The notes under the pieces are model-generated. The model was not told the origin of the DNA. It saw only the letters and a program-made list of their open reading frames with translations, and did no database searches. This document shows, in pieces, positions 9,265-20,404 of a stretch of DNA of 64,000 nucleotides (its first letter is position 1; each line of letters opens with the position of its first letter). The DNA comes from Cyrtodaria siliqua (Eukaryota; Mollusca; Bivalvia; Adapedonta; Hiatellidae): NCBI GenBank assembly GCA_037043455.1, contig JAWPHD010006805.1, positions 10,001 through 74,000 of the forward strand. Direction: 5' to 3'. A program made the translations under genes and the position numbers.

Positions 9265-11700
9265 AGCACTGCCTTACCTGTGGGGCTATGATGTTATTGC
9301 CTTACCTGTGGGGCTATGATGTTATTGCCTTACCTGTGGGGCTATGATGTTATTGCCTTACCTGTGGGGCTATGATGTTATTGCCTTACCTGTGGGGCTA
9401 TGATGTTATTGCCTTACCTGTGGGGCTATGATGTTATTGCCTTACCTGTGGGGCTATGATGTTATTGCCTTACCTGTGGGGCTATGATGTTATTGCCTTA
9501 CCTGTGGGGCTATGACGTTATTGTGTCACTGCTTTACCTGTGGGGCTATGATTTTTTTGCCTTACCTCTGGAGCTATGATGATTTTGCCTTACCTGTGGG
9601 GCTATGATGATATTGCCTTACCTGTGGAGCTATGATGTTATTGCCTTACCTGTGGGGCTATGATGTTATTGCCTTAGCTGTGGGGCTATGATGTTATTGC
9701 CTTAGCTGTGGGGCTATGATGTTATTGCCTTACCTGTTGGGCTATGACATTATTGTGTCACTGCCTTACCTGTGGGGCTATGATGTTATTGCCTTACCTG
9801 TGGGGCTATGATGTTATTGCCTTACCTGTGGGGCTATGATGTTATTGCCTTACCTGTGGGGCTATGATGTTATTGCCTTAGCTGTGGGGCTATGATGTTA
9901 TTGCCTTACCTGTTGGGCTATGACATTATTGTGTCACTGCCTTACCTGTGGGGCTATGATGTTATTGCCTTACCTCTGGAGCTATGATGTTATTGCCTTA
10001 CCTGTGGGGCTATGATATTGCCTTACCTGTGGAGCTATGATGTTATTGCCTTACATGTGGGGCTATGATGTTATTGCCTTACCTGTGGGCTATGAAATTG
10101 CCTTACCTGTGGAGCTATGATGTTATTGCCTTACCTGTGGGGCTATGATGTTATTGCCTTACCTGTGGGGCTATGATGTTATTGCCTTACCTGTGGGGCT
10201 ATGATGTTATTGCCTTACCTGTAGGATTATGATGTTATTGCCTTATCTGTGGGGCTATGATGTTATTGCCTTACCTTTAGGGTTATGATGTTATTGCCTT
10301 ACCTGTGGGGCTATTATGGTATTGCCTTACCTGTGGAGCTATGACGTTATTGCCTTACCTGTGGGACTATGATGTTATTGCCTTACCTGTGGAGCTATGA
10401 AGTTATTGTGTCACTGCAGCACTGCCTTACCTGTGGAGCTATGACGTTATTGCCTTACCTGTGGAGCTATGAGGTCATTGCATTACCTGTGGGGCTATGA
10501 CGTTATTGCATTACCTGTTGGGCTATGATGTTATTGCCTTACCTGTTGAGCTATGACGTTATTGCCTTACCTGTGGAGCTATGAGGTTATTGTACCACTG
10601 CAGAACTGCCTTACCTGTGGAGCTATGAAGTTATTGTGTCACTGCAGCACTGCCTTACCTGTGGAGCTATGACATTATTGCCTTACCTGTGGAGCTATGA
10701 GGTTATTGCATTACCTGTGGGGCTATGACGTTATTGCATTACCTGTGGGGCTATGAGGTTATTGCCTTACCTGTTGAGCTATGACGTTATTGCCTTACCT
10801 GTGGAGCTATGAGGTTATTGTGTCACTGCAGAACTGCCTTAACTGTGGAGCTATGAAGTTATTTTGTGTCACTGCAGCACTGCCTTACCTGTGGAGCTAT
10901 GAGGTTATTGCCTTACCTGTGGAACTATGAGGTTATTGCATTACCTGTGGAACTATGAAGTTCTTGTACCACTGCAGTATTGTCTTACCTGTGGAGCTAT
11001 GAGGTTATTGTGTCACTGCAGCACTGTCTTACCTGTGGAGCTATGAAGTTCTTGTACCACTGCAGCATTGCCTTACCTGTGGAGCTATGAAGTTCTTGTA
11101 CCACTGCAGCATTGCCTTACCTGTGGAGCTATGAAGTTCTTGTACCACTGCAGCACTGCCTTACCTGTGGAGCTATGAAGTTCTTTTACCATTGCAGCAT
11201 TGCCTTACCTGTGGAGCTATGAAGTTCTTGTACCACTGCAGAACTGCCTTACCTGTGGAGCTATGACGTTATTGCCTTACCTGTGGAGCTATGAGGTTAT
11301 TGTGTCACTGCAGAACTGCCTTACCTGTGGAGCTATGAAGTTCTTGTACCACTGCAGCATTGCCTTACCTGTGGAGCTATGAAGTTCTTGTACCACTGCA
11401 GAACTGCCTTACCTGTGGAGATATGAGGTTATTGTGTCACTGCAGAACTGCCTTACCTGTGAAGCTATGACGTAATTGCCTTACCTGTGGAGCTATGAAG
11501 TTCTTCTACCACTGCAGCATTGCCTTACCTGTGGAGCTATGAAGTTCTTGTACCACTGCAGAACTGCCTTACCTGTGGAGATATGAGGTTATTGTGTCAC
11601 TGCAGAACTGCCTTACCTGTGAAGCTATGACGTTATTGCCTTACCTGTGGAGCTATGAAGTTCTTGTACCACTGCAGCATTGCCTTACCTGTGGAGCTAT
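9265..11700 (-). repeat. 28/44-bp minisatellite made of UVRAG exon end plus 5' splice site
   Basis: Units of 28 bp (core 'gccttacctgtggggctatg') fill the left part. Toward the right, a longer form of about 44 bp adds 'aagttcttgtaccactgcag'. On the minus strand every unit reads AGCTCCACAG|GTAAGG, a textbook donor. The form nearest the exon at 11689-11766 matches that exon's 3' end best (AAGAAC.TTATAGCTCCACAG), while distal units are shorter and more uniform. Several dozen copies; not counted exactly. Confidence 0.93.
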
Positions 11701-11766
11701 AAAGTTCTTGTCAAACATACCCACTATCAACATGTTTGATTCTTATTTGTATTTGTCCCGCTGTAG
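11689..11766 (-). CDS. UVRAG: Probable UVRAG exon with an in-frame stop
   Basis: Acceptor gtgtttcag ends at 11767 and the donor is CAG|GTAAGG at 11688-11687. The 78 bases keep the phase left by the exon at 12426-12529. The 26-codon read carries NMLIVGMFDKNFIAP, which aligns without gaps to the vertebrate NEIIFGLNDGYYGAP just after the C2 domain. The eighth codon (11745-11743) is TAA. It could be a sequencing error, an allele-specific nonsense change, or a sign that this locus is decaying. The exon's 3' end is the seed unit of the neighbouring array. Homology is modest over this length, so confidence is moderate. Confidence 0.65.
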
Positions 11767-12425
11767 CTGAAACACAGTAACAAGCTAAACTCAAATATCA
11801 AACTAATTTAAACCTCACACTCATACCTCGCATTGGCTAAAGCCTCAACCCCGTAAAATAATCTAACACAATTATCCTGTGACCAAGTAGACCAAATTGG
11901 AAACCTTACTGGTTTTATAGTTTTTTTAAGGTTTCGACCGTTTATGGTAGTCCATCTTAGATGTCGAGTTGAACTAATTTGAACAAATTTGAAAAACACT
12001 GACATCAGGATCCATCTCATTAAAGTTGGACCATTTATAATGCTACAATACTCTATGCTACAAGTGCAGCGTATCAAAGCGTAATTAGGTTTTGATTTTC
12101 ATGAAATTTCCTCAGGATTTTCCATGTGAAGTTTGTTCAAAATTTACTAAGCAGTTAATGTCGAAGCAACTGTTGACGGACGGACGGGAAAAGGCACGCG
12201 CACATAAAATTTACGTTTGTGTACAAATACTGTACACTGAACAATAAACTCTTATGTATAGCTATGGTCGAGGATGTCGTGTTTCTCCTAGTGACCGATG
12301 TGGAGGACCAAAATCATTGCAGAGTAAAACATGACTGATACTTGGAGTAGAACGCATACGACTAAACACTCTGCTCGGTATAAAAGCGGGCATAGTTGGC
12401 GTCGCATAGCACGTAGTGTACTAAC
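11767..12425. other. UVRAG intron
   Basis: No recognisable gene. Minus-strand open frames at 12077-11808 and beyond the donor at 12425 match nothing I know. Bases 12100-12200 include 'gacggacggacggg', typical of the interspersed repeats in this window. Confidence 0.45.
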
Positions 12426-12529
12426 CTTGTCTGAGAAAAAAGTCAGTCCAGACAGACTGATATACCACTCCAGGAGAAGGTGAACACTGTCATCTCTACT
12501 GTTACCAATCCACACTCGCACAGCAAAAT
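12426..12529 (-). CDS. UVRAG: UVRAG exon, C2 domain
   Basis: Acceptor ttccatgtag ends at 12530. The exon gives two bases of a split codon and then 34 codons including FAVRVWIGNSRDD, SVHLLLEWYISLSGL and FFSDK. Donor AAG|GTTAGT is at 12425. The vertebrate UVRAG C2 domain has FVVKIWGGKENIYQLLIEW followed by a similar LDGL turn. The C2 domain of UVRAG is known for membrane and CRAG-complex contacts; that role is inferred from the family. The exit phase (0) matches the exon at 11689-11766. Confidence 0.87.
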
Positions 12530-12799
12530 CTACATGGAAGTTAAAGAACAATGCAAGTGTACACAGAACTGGGATCTACACCATGGCAAAAAGTGTCCCG
12601 TCATGAATGTAAAATACCAGATAATCCATGAATATACAAGAGGTAGTCAGCCACTATTGTAGGTTACCATCATTAGGTCCATGAATATACAAAGGTCCTT
12701 TGAGAAGTATTGAGAAATTCAGTAATATGAATGAATTATAGGATTAACTGCATTGAAATTTTGAATTTTGCGATCATTTAGTGGTCACACATTTTGTTT
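12530..12799. other. UVRAG intron, no gene seen
   Basis: Unique-looking sequence with a short direct repeat 'ccatgaatatacaa' (about 12627 and 12680). Confidence 0.4.
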
Positions 12800-13090
12800 A
12801 ATGGCGAATTGAATTGAATTGGGTTTTAAGGCGCACCAACACATGGAAGGTTTTATATGGTGCCTAAAAGGCATGAACATGCCAGGCTCATCCTCCATGT
12901 ACATCGAGATAACATATGGAAAATGGGCCTAGAACCTTCTCACCCTGAGCTGCAATGTTGCTGCAAATTCTATCGTAGAAACTCCATTTACGCTGGAGCC
13001 ACGTTTATTGTTTTTCTGCCACTGCTATTTTGATGTGAGCGAGATGGCACCTGAAACAATGCAGGGATCATGATGAAGACCTTTAATGAA
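12800..13090 (-). mobile_element. SINE-like repeat with (caatt)n tail
   Basis: Begins 'gaattgaattgaattggg' and then reads 'ggcgcaccaacacatg', 'gccaggctcatcctccat' and 'gagccacgttt'. The same order of motifs is found in the insertion at 40372-40709. The tail lies at the left, so the element is on the minus strand. Confidence 0.65.
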
Positions 13091-13410
13091 CATGAATTGA
13101 ATGTTGTTTAACGGCTCATCAACACAGTATAGGTTATTTAGAGCCGCCCCAGAGAGAGGGGAAGGATACATAGGAATTCGGGAACATGCCCTACTCTTAT
13201 TATCGAATAGATTCCTATGGTTCTTTAACATGCTCGGAGGATAGTCGGATACACGGGACCGCCCGGTTTACGTCCCCATCCGACGGACGAGGCTAAGGGA
13301 AAGTGTCTTGCCCAAGAACACACCGACGGAACTCTGTGGCACCACGGAGGATTGAACCCGGGGCCTCCTGTTACAAATCCACCGTGCTACCGACTGCACT
13401 GAAAGATAAA
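13091..13410 (-). mobile_element. tRNA-derived SINE
   Basis: The minus strand starts with AGTCGGTAGCACGG (A-box-like) and CCGGGTTCAATCC (B box), then a body with 'ggcaagacactttccc', and ends in a tail near 'aacaacattcaattcat'. It lies directly against the SINE-like repeat to the left. Confidence 0.65.
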
Positions 13411-13429
13411 AAATGTCTAGACAAAAAAC

Positions 13430-14099
13430 TGAGACGTTATCAATTATTCAAGTCAATTAAACGAATAAAAGTTATAAATCCCCTGACAAACGTATGTAGG
13501 CATTTTTATTTAAAGTGAGACCACTATTTTATAGCAAAGTCGGATAAAAATGATTGATCTGTCAGTTACTCCAAAAAGGGCTTTGTAAATCCAGTTCAAC
13601 ATGCCACCTCAATAAGAGCATAGAGAACGGCAAGAACGATCCTCCAACAGCAATCAAAGAAATTAGGATTTTTGTTCACTAGCCCGAATTATTATATAAT
13701 CATTTAGACAAAACCACAATTTTCAGTCGACTTCATGTTTCTTAACAAATGACTTCACCTTTATCTGAAAAAGAAAGCATAATATTTTGATGCGTACTAT
13801 ACACGGAAACAACTTTTTTACCCCAGTTTTGACCTCCGAGAAGGGGGTGCGTATTATACACGGGTGCGTATTATACAAGGTAAAATACGGTATATCGAGT
13901 TCTAGATTTTTTACTAGCCCAAATTAAAAGTTACTAATTTTTCCCCTTCGGGCTAGTGCTAATTTCGACCACTGCAACAGTCAAATAACTATTCATAACG
14001 CGTGATTCAAATTCGCAGTTGCTATCCGTCGCGGTTGCTGATTTCGGAATACTTTTGTTTTATATATTTTCCTTGCCTTTCCTGCCCAAAATAAGCTAC
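13430..14099. other. Repeat relics, no gene
   Basis: Bases 13780-13895 carry a doubled 'gggtgcgtattatac' segment, and 13905-13970 carry the 'cttcgggctagt' motif that recurs near 47600 and 56450. Both look like ends of interspersed elements. Confidence 0.4.
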
Positions 14100-14540
14100 T
14101 TAATGGTTTTCTTAATGCGGGCGATCTTGCACAGCTCCTTGATGACGTTCCCGACAAAATTCTGTCCCAGGTCACTTTGTAGTGTCTCCGGAAAACTGTA
14201 GTATCAGAAGAAATTGTCATACAAGGCTCTGGCAGTCATCTGGGCCGTCTGGTTGCGACAAGGAATAGCTTGAGCATACCGAGTAAAGTGATCCGTGATG
14301 ACCAGAATATGCTCAAAGTCTCCTTTTGACCTCTCCAGACTAAGAAAGTCCATGCAGACCAATTCCATTGGTCTTGTAGTCATAATAGGGTGTAGTTCTG
14401 CTACCACCTTTCCGGCGAATACATCTACCACAGGTTTCCACTTTCCTGTTAACTTCGCCTTCCAAGCCAATAAAAACATTGTCTAAGCATTGTCTAGCCA
14501 ACCACAGAGACCTCCTTTCATTGATGTCCAACATCATCAT
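14100..14540 (-). pseudogene. Ty3/gypsy integrase fragment, truncated
   Basis: Minus-strand reads give a zinc-binding region (CGRCIRRKG, 14430-14540) and the start of the catalytic core with CMDFLSLERSKGDF and ITDHFTRYAQAIPC. A second core aspartate lies in QSDLGQNF (about 14150), in a different frame from the segment before it, so there is a frameshift near 14205. Homology stops near 14100, before the last catalytic glutamate and the C-terminal domain. No 3' LTR follows. Not functional. Confidence 0.85.
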
Positions 14541-16217
14541 GGATACCTTTCAGGGCAATGTTCCTGTAAGTCTCTGGGATGACTAACTGTCTTGTCCATT
14601 GACCATCAAAGGAGGTGGTTCTGTACAGAATGTCATCCTCTACGTTAAGGGATTCCATTTCCGAAGGAACTTCGGTACAGCGGATGACATTTTTTCTCTG
14701 TTTCTGCTGCCAGTCTATCTGGTTAAAAGGCTCCGATGTTATAATTTCCTCACCGGCCGGTTGAGGACCTACCACCTCCGAAACACAGTGCATCAAGGGT
14801 AGGGATGCTTTACCTGCATGGCAGATTGCTTGAACCTGATCAGGAAAGATCAACTCTGGTTGTCTTGACAGACTATCAGCATCAACATTAAGTTTGCCAG
14901 GCCGATAAATGATGGTGAACTGGAAGTTGCTTAATGCTGATATCCAACGGTGTCCTGTGGCATCAAGTTTGGCTGTTGTCAGCACATAGGTCAACGGGTT
15001 GTTGTCCGTTACGACCTGAAATGTAGTTCCCACGAGGAAGTCATGAAACTTGTCTGTAATCGCCCATTTTAGTGCTAAAAACTCCAAATTGTGCACTGGG
15101 TACATTTTTTCACTGGGTCTCAGTCTCCTACTGGCATATGCTATCACGCGTTCCTTGCCTTCCTGAAGCTGGTACAGCACAGCGCCTGAACCAAATCCAC
15201 TGGCATACGCGTGTAGGATCATAGGTTAGGTATAATCGGCGTATACAAGGACTGGTGGCGTCGTCAATTTTTCTATCAACGTATCAAATGCTCGTTGTTG
15301 GTCCTCTCCCCATTTCCACACAACAGCTTGCTTCTTGTACTTTTTCTTGCCTTTCTTGGCAGCTTTGGCCATTCCATGACCCTCCAGCCAGGCATTTAAG
15401 GGGTTGTGCAACTTGGGAGAAGTTCTTCACGAACCGCCTGTATTCTTGATAGCTGTTGTCTTCTCTGGGTCAGTTGCTATTCCATGTTCTGACATAACAT
15501 GACCCAAGTAGTTCACTCAGCTCTTGAACAACTCACATTTGCTGGGTTTTAACAACAGCCCATGTTGTTCCAATCTGGAGAACACTCCTTCCAGACATTT
15601 AACGTGTTCTTCGAATGTCTTCGAGAATACTAAAATATCATCAAGGAAAATGAGACCATGATGTCACCCATGTATTTCTCCATAAGCCTTTGAAATGTGG
15701 CAGGTGAGTTTGAAAGTCCCATTCCCATTCATCTCATAGAATCCGAGATTACCTACGAAGAAAGCAGTGTAGGGTTTCGAAGACTCCTCCATTTCCACTT
15801 GATATAAGCCTGATCGAAGATCTAGCTTCAAAAAGTACTTTGATCCACTGAGGGTATCAATCGTGTTGTCAAATCTAGGCAACATGTATGCGTCCTTCCG
15901 TGTTTTGTTGTTTAGATGCCTCCAGTCTAAACAAAAGTGCAGGGACCCATCCTTCTTCCTAACAAGTACCACAGATGAGAATAGGCTGTCAGATTCTCTA
16001 ATGGCATCTGCTTCCAGCATCTCCTTAATGTGCTGTCATGGGCAGCTCCTTTCGAAAATATATGGTCCCAGGTTCCTAAGATCTGGCAGACACGTGCAAG
16101 TTGCTCCTCCGTGAGATTGGTCGTATCAATTTTGACGCCAAGTTCTTCCAGGGGTGAAACATTACCCTCCTTAGTCATTGTAGTACTTCCCAGATCCGAG
16201 GCCAGGTTATCTACCAC
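14518..16217 (-). pseudogene. Ty3/gypsy reverse transcriptase and RNase H, disrupted
   Basis: From high to low coordinates the minus strand shows LTEEQLARVCQILGTWDHIF, then VVLVRKKDGSLHFCLDWRHL (about 15890-15980), YFLKLDLRSGLYQVEMEE, an active-site FLDD (about 15640), and a long RNase H frame (15222-14518) with KWAITDKF, VVTDNNPL and RPGKLNVDADSLSR. Frames change at least near 16020, 15720 and 15230. Segments usual for the family are absent before the VLVRKKDG block and before the YRRFV block (about 15435). These are internal deletions. A dead copy of a Metaviridae-type LTR retrotransposon. Confidence 0.9.
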
Positions 16218-16375
16218 CTTGACTTCACTGATCTGGCAAATATCAGACTTAGGTCAAAATGTGATAGGTTTAGCAGACATGTTGCAAATTTTAACTGCAA
16301 TTTTGGCACAGTTACCGTGTTGTTCCAGATTAACCAATCTCGGACAGACTGTATATCCGGATGGAGAATCTGCCT

Positions 16376-16915
16376 TTAATTCTCTGTAACAACAGTACTG
16401 ACATTATGGCTAACATGTCTAGCTGTACCATTAATCGTAATGGTTTCATAAGGTGCAACCGTTATCACTTTTTTGTTGCTGGACTTCACTGTAAATGTAT
16501 TGCAAATTATGCTGTCCATAACGACTTTCCACTCCTCTGGAACATCAGATGAAGAAATATCTGTATCCTGTGCAAGAACATTCTTACACAAACGAATAAC
16601 ATTGGTTCCTATAAGCACTGGACTATTACTATTCAAATGTGTATCCGGTACAACTAAAACAGGTACATCAAATAAAATATCAGAAAAATATGTAGCTAAA
16701 ATAGTACATTCAATAAAACCAATATACTTCAACAGTGATCCATCAGCAATGGAAACCTTTACACCCAGTGTATCCAAACTGTGTAGAACTGGTGGATCTG
16801 TTAAAGAACGATAAAAAGACTCGGATACTGTAGAAATCATTGACCCAGTATCCAACAAGGCTCTGACCCATGATCCCTGCAAGAAAATATCACTTTCATT
16901 AGAGCTACCTATCAT
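16376..16915 (-). pseudogene. Ty3/gypsy aspartic protease region
   Basis: An open minus-strand frame of 179 codons with VRALLDTGSMISTVS, the DTGS active site of retropepsins, about 21 residues from its first methionine. The C-terminal part (VAPYETITINGTARHV) is of the linker type leading to reverse transcriptase in this family. It lies in the expected place between gag and reverse transcriptase. Confidence 0.85.
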
Positions 16916-16977
16916 TTTCTCTAAACTATCTTGGCCTATATATTCACCAGTCTCTGGTTGGCCATCAACAGAGACAG

Positions 16978-17962
16978 TTAAGTTTTTGGCTGTTGGTTCC
17001 CTCTACCAAAACCATTCTGTTGGCCCCTGTTGTACTCCGGACGGTTGTTGTTGTTGTTACTGCCACCTGGATTGTTGTATGGTGGATTATTGACATGACT
17101 GAAACCACATCCACGACCTCGACCCCTGAAAGTGTTCTGGGAGTTGTTATTATTCCTGTCATCCCTCTGATCCAGCCTATTCAGAATCATGTCCATCTTT
17201 TCGTCTATCTTCCTACCCAGCCTCTTTTCCAACAAATACATCCTTCTCTCCAGCTTCCTCTCCACATCTGCAATCCCCGGAGACCCAGGTGCTTCCTCTG
17301 TCACGGGCTTGTGACCCACCTTCTTGAGTGGTGCGCTGGTCTTAGCATCAGGAGTGATACTAATCTCTTTGTCCACCATGCGTATCTCCTGTAGAAGCTC
17401 ATCATAATTTGACAGAGTGTCACATAAGATGTTTGTTGTCAATGGCAATCTGAAACAAACTTTCCAAACGGTAACTAAAAGATGTGACAGATTCCTCTGA
17501 TTTCTGAAAACTATCAAATAGTCACCAAAAAGGGCATCCAACTTTGTTAACATATCTGTGATGGTGGCCTTTTCTCCTAAAGGTATGAGCTTTCTCCTTG
17601 CTGTTCCCCGCAGAGACCTCCTTATGGCTTAAGTAAGGATGCTCTGAGTTATATCCGGGTCCTCTTTCCAACAATGTATCTCAAAGCGCCACTCATTGTA
17701 CTTCATGTCCCCATTCTGGTCGTCACCTGAGAAAAAGGGAATCTTAGGAATGGATGATTGTGCAACAAGACGAGTTACATCCTCTGTCTTGGAAACACTC
17801 AAATCTTCACTCGCCTTAGCCTTCATACTGGCGGTCTCATACACCGAGTACAATCTAGACTTAGGTGTACTACTAATATCTACCACTCTTAATCAAGAAG
17901 TCAATCATCTCCTGCTCTGACAGAGCTTCCTTGGGACTTCCATCTGCATTCGCCGCCGTCAT
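16978..17962 (-). pseudogene. Ty3/gypsy gag region, frameshifted
   Basis: A start ATG at 17962 opens a short frame (MTAANADGSPKEALSEQE) that stops after about 30 codons. The next frame (17886-17629) has KIPFFSGDDQNGD and YNEWRFEIHCW, typical of gypsy gag in aquatic animals. A third (17553-16978) ends in an Arg/Gly/Asn-rich tail. No CCHC knuckle is visible. Two frame breaks make it non-coding today. Confidence 0.8.
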
Positions 17963-19505
17963 ATTTTCTACCTTAATCACTTTATCACAGTAACACACTT
18001 ATCACTATATCACAGTGACACACAAATATCACTATATCACAACTGAAGTTGTGTAATCACAATCTAAACTGCTAAACTATCACTGAAAATGAACAAAAAT
18101 ATTAATTCCCTGAAATAAATTGCCCATTATTCAAGAGATAACATCTATATATGCACTATTACTAACCGCTGAAAAAATAATACTATCAGTGATTAAATTC
18201 CTGAAAATACCAACAAGTGTTAAGTGAAAATCTCTGACAAATAACTCAAAGACTAATCTATGTCACTGACAATAGTAATCAAAAGATAAATCACTTATAA
18301 ACTACCCTGGAAATAAATTGATACGTAATATTAATTCCTGAAAATACATTTAAACCATTGCAAATATTAATTCCTGAAAATAAATTGAAATAACAGATTA
18401 TTTCCTGAAATAATAAACACTATATACGGTACGCAATTTCCTGAAATAATTTCACAAAAGCACAAACATACCCTGAAAACAGTCTCAAAATATCCATATC
18501 ACAGTTCTAAACGCAAGCTGGCACATATACATATAACATATAAATATTTTGCACAAATTTAACTATAAATACCTTTTTCTTTCATTGCTTTCTCTGCCGT
18601 AAAATGCAAGTGAATGTGAATGTATTTTAAAGAAAAAGAGTGAAGGGATTATTAAACTGACCAGAAGAAAAATCAGTGAGAAAACACCCTCATCAGTTAA
18701 GGACATATTTCCTAGTATTTCCCATCGCTACTTGCTTATTGCACAAGCATGGAAATCTTGTTTATTTACTGACTGCATGCTCCATGACTGATCATCTCAG
18801 GTATATAAATTGAGGCCCTCTTTAGTTTTTTCTTTGTGTTACATTGCTATATTAGATTTGTCTTGTGTAAGAAAAGGTAAACACAACTTTGTAATTTAGA
18901 TTTAGCTGGTTTAAATACAAAACTTGTCTGATATTTCTTTATTGTTTCTAGAAAAAGAATGATTGCAAAGCATTAAATGAACAACTTTCTTTGTGTGTTT
19001 ATATTTTACTGAACACAAAAAAGGCAGTGCTTTACAGTTACCTATAGAAATTCTCTTCCCCACTCCACCTCGTCCCCCCCAGTGACCTATCCCCCCCACT
19101 CAAAAACTCAACAAACTGAAAAAAGTTTTTGGGTCGGCCCCTTAAAAATAGGGTCGGTCGGGCCTTCGGAAACACATCTATTTTTCTTTTTGGCCTAATG
19201 ATTAGATTTCTGTGTTGGTTTAACGTGCAGCTCCAAAAAATTTATCTCAAATTAAAACACTCTTAATGTGTATACTACCCAAAATATCTCCGATTCCAAC
19301 CCTAAACTCTAAACCTCTATGATATCATCCTAAAGATATCAAAATCGACACTTATTTTATCAATTCTTTTGAAAAGAATACCAAATAACTATCTCTGCTC
19401 CAAAAAGATACCAATATTCAAAATCACACACTATAATAGTGTTGAAAATCTATCACTGTATGCTAAGTTCCAAAAAAATACATACGCACAAAGCACAACA
19501 ATATA
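17963..19505. other. AT-rich flank of the LTR element, no gene
   Basis: Bases 17970-18050 repeat 'atcactatatcacag', and 18100-18500 repeat 'cctgaaaata' motifs. The upstream LTR may lie here, but no second LTR exists for comparison, so none is called. Bases 19030-19100 are C-rich. Confidence 0.35.
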
Positions 19506-19983
19506 CTGAAAGGAAAAAGAAACGCAGGGTGCGTATTTCCGCTATATATTGTATGTTTAATATGCTACTGCTAATCGAATGGTACAGGGCGAAATTAGGC
19601 CTGTCATTTTAGAAAGAAGGTTTAAACAGCACTGAACACACCAATGCTTACCCCTTTAAAGTTTCATTATCCTCAGAATGCGTATTTGGCTCAAGCAGGT
19701 GAGCAAACTAAGGCTTTAAATGTTGCAATCACTTAACATTAAATACAGTACTGAACTGGCTCAATTTTTCAAAGAGGAACTTCAGCATTTATGAATTTCT
19801 TGTTACAACGTGTACTGTGATAAAAACGTCTACTACATCACAGTTGTGTCCTTTCTCTAACTAACTGCACTTTTTTTTTTTACAAAACATCTTGGGATTT
19901 CCTTGGAATATATATGGAATTAAGTGTGCAGTATATGCAATATATAGCGGAAATACGCACCCTGCGTTTCTTTTTCCTTTCAG
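19506..19983. mobile_element. Tc1/mariner-type MITE with 46-bp TIRs
   Basis: Perfect inverted repeats at 19506-19551 and 19938-19983, starting CTGAAAGGAAAAAGAAACGC, flanked on both sides by TA. 478 bp with no transposase. Perfect arms suggest recent mobility or selection on the ends. Confidence 0.85.
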
Positions 19984-20404
19984 TATACATGTAAATATAA
20001 TCACTTTTAAGAATGATCGACACTTGGTTGGTCAAGAAAAGACACTTTCACCAAGTCTACATGTATAATACTCTGGAATATACCAGAAATTGCTGCACAA
20101 TAAGGTCTATATGCTCAAACAACGTTTATTGTCACTAATAATGAAGCATATCATACTTTAATAAATACATACCTGTGTTTTATCGGTGAATAAAATACAG
20201 TTAGAAGTTTGGATGCATAGTAATTAAATCACGATTTATATAGAGGGACTTCGATCACTAAACTATAGTTTAACTAGGGTCGTTGATCTGCGCATGTCTA
20301 GTAAAGGAGTAATGCAAACTTGCTCTTGTTAAACCATAGTTTCACGCGGCATAGTGTAAAACCTGGAATGTGTTTACTTTATCATATCCAAAATTAACAA
20401 CTGA
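19984..20404. other. Unique-looking flank of the satellite
   Basis: No gene seen. Bases 20240-20345 ('gacttcgatcac', 'aaccatagttt') resemble, in reverse, the stretch at 41400-41580. Confidence 0.35.

Noticed and set aside
9265..11700. CRISPR-like regular repeats
   Set aside because: No unique spacers; units are contiguous and the context is eukaryotic. The same holds for the other arrays.
18790..18830. TATA-like 'ggtatataaattg' as a promoter
   Set aside because: No gene follows on the + strand; AT-rich chance match is likely.
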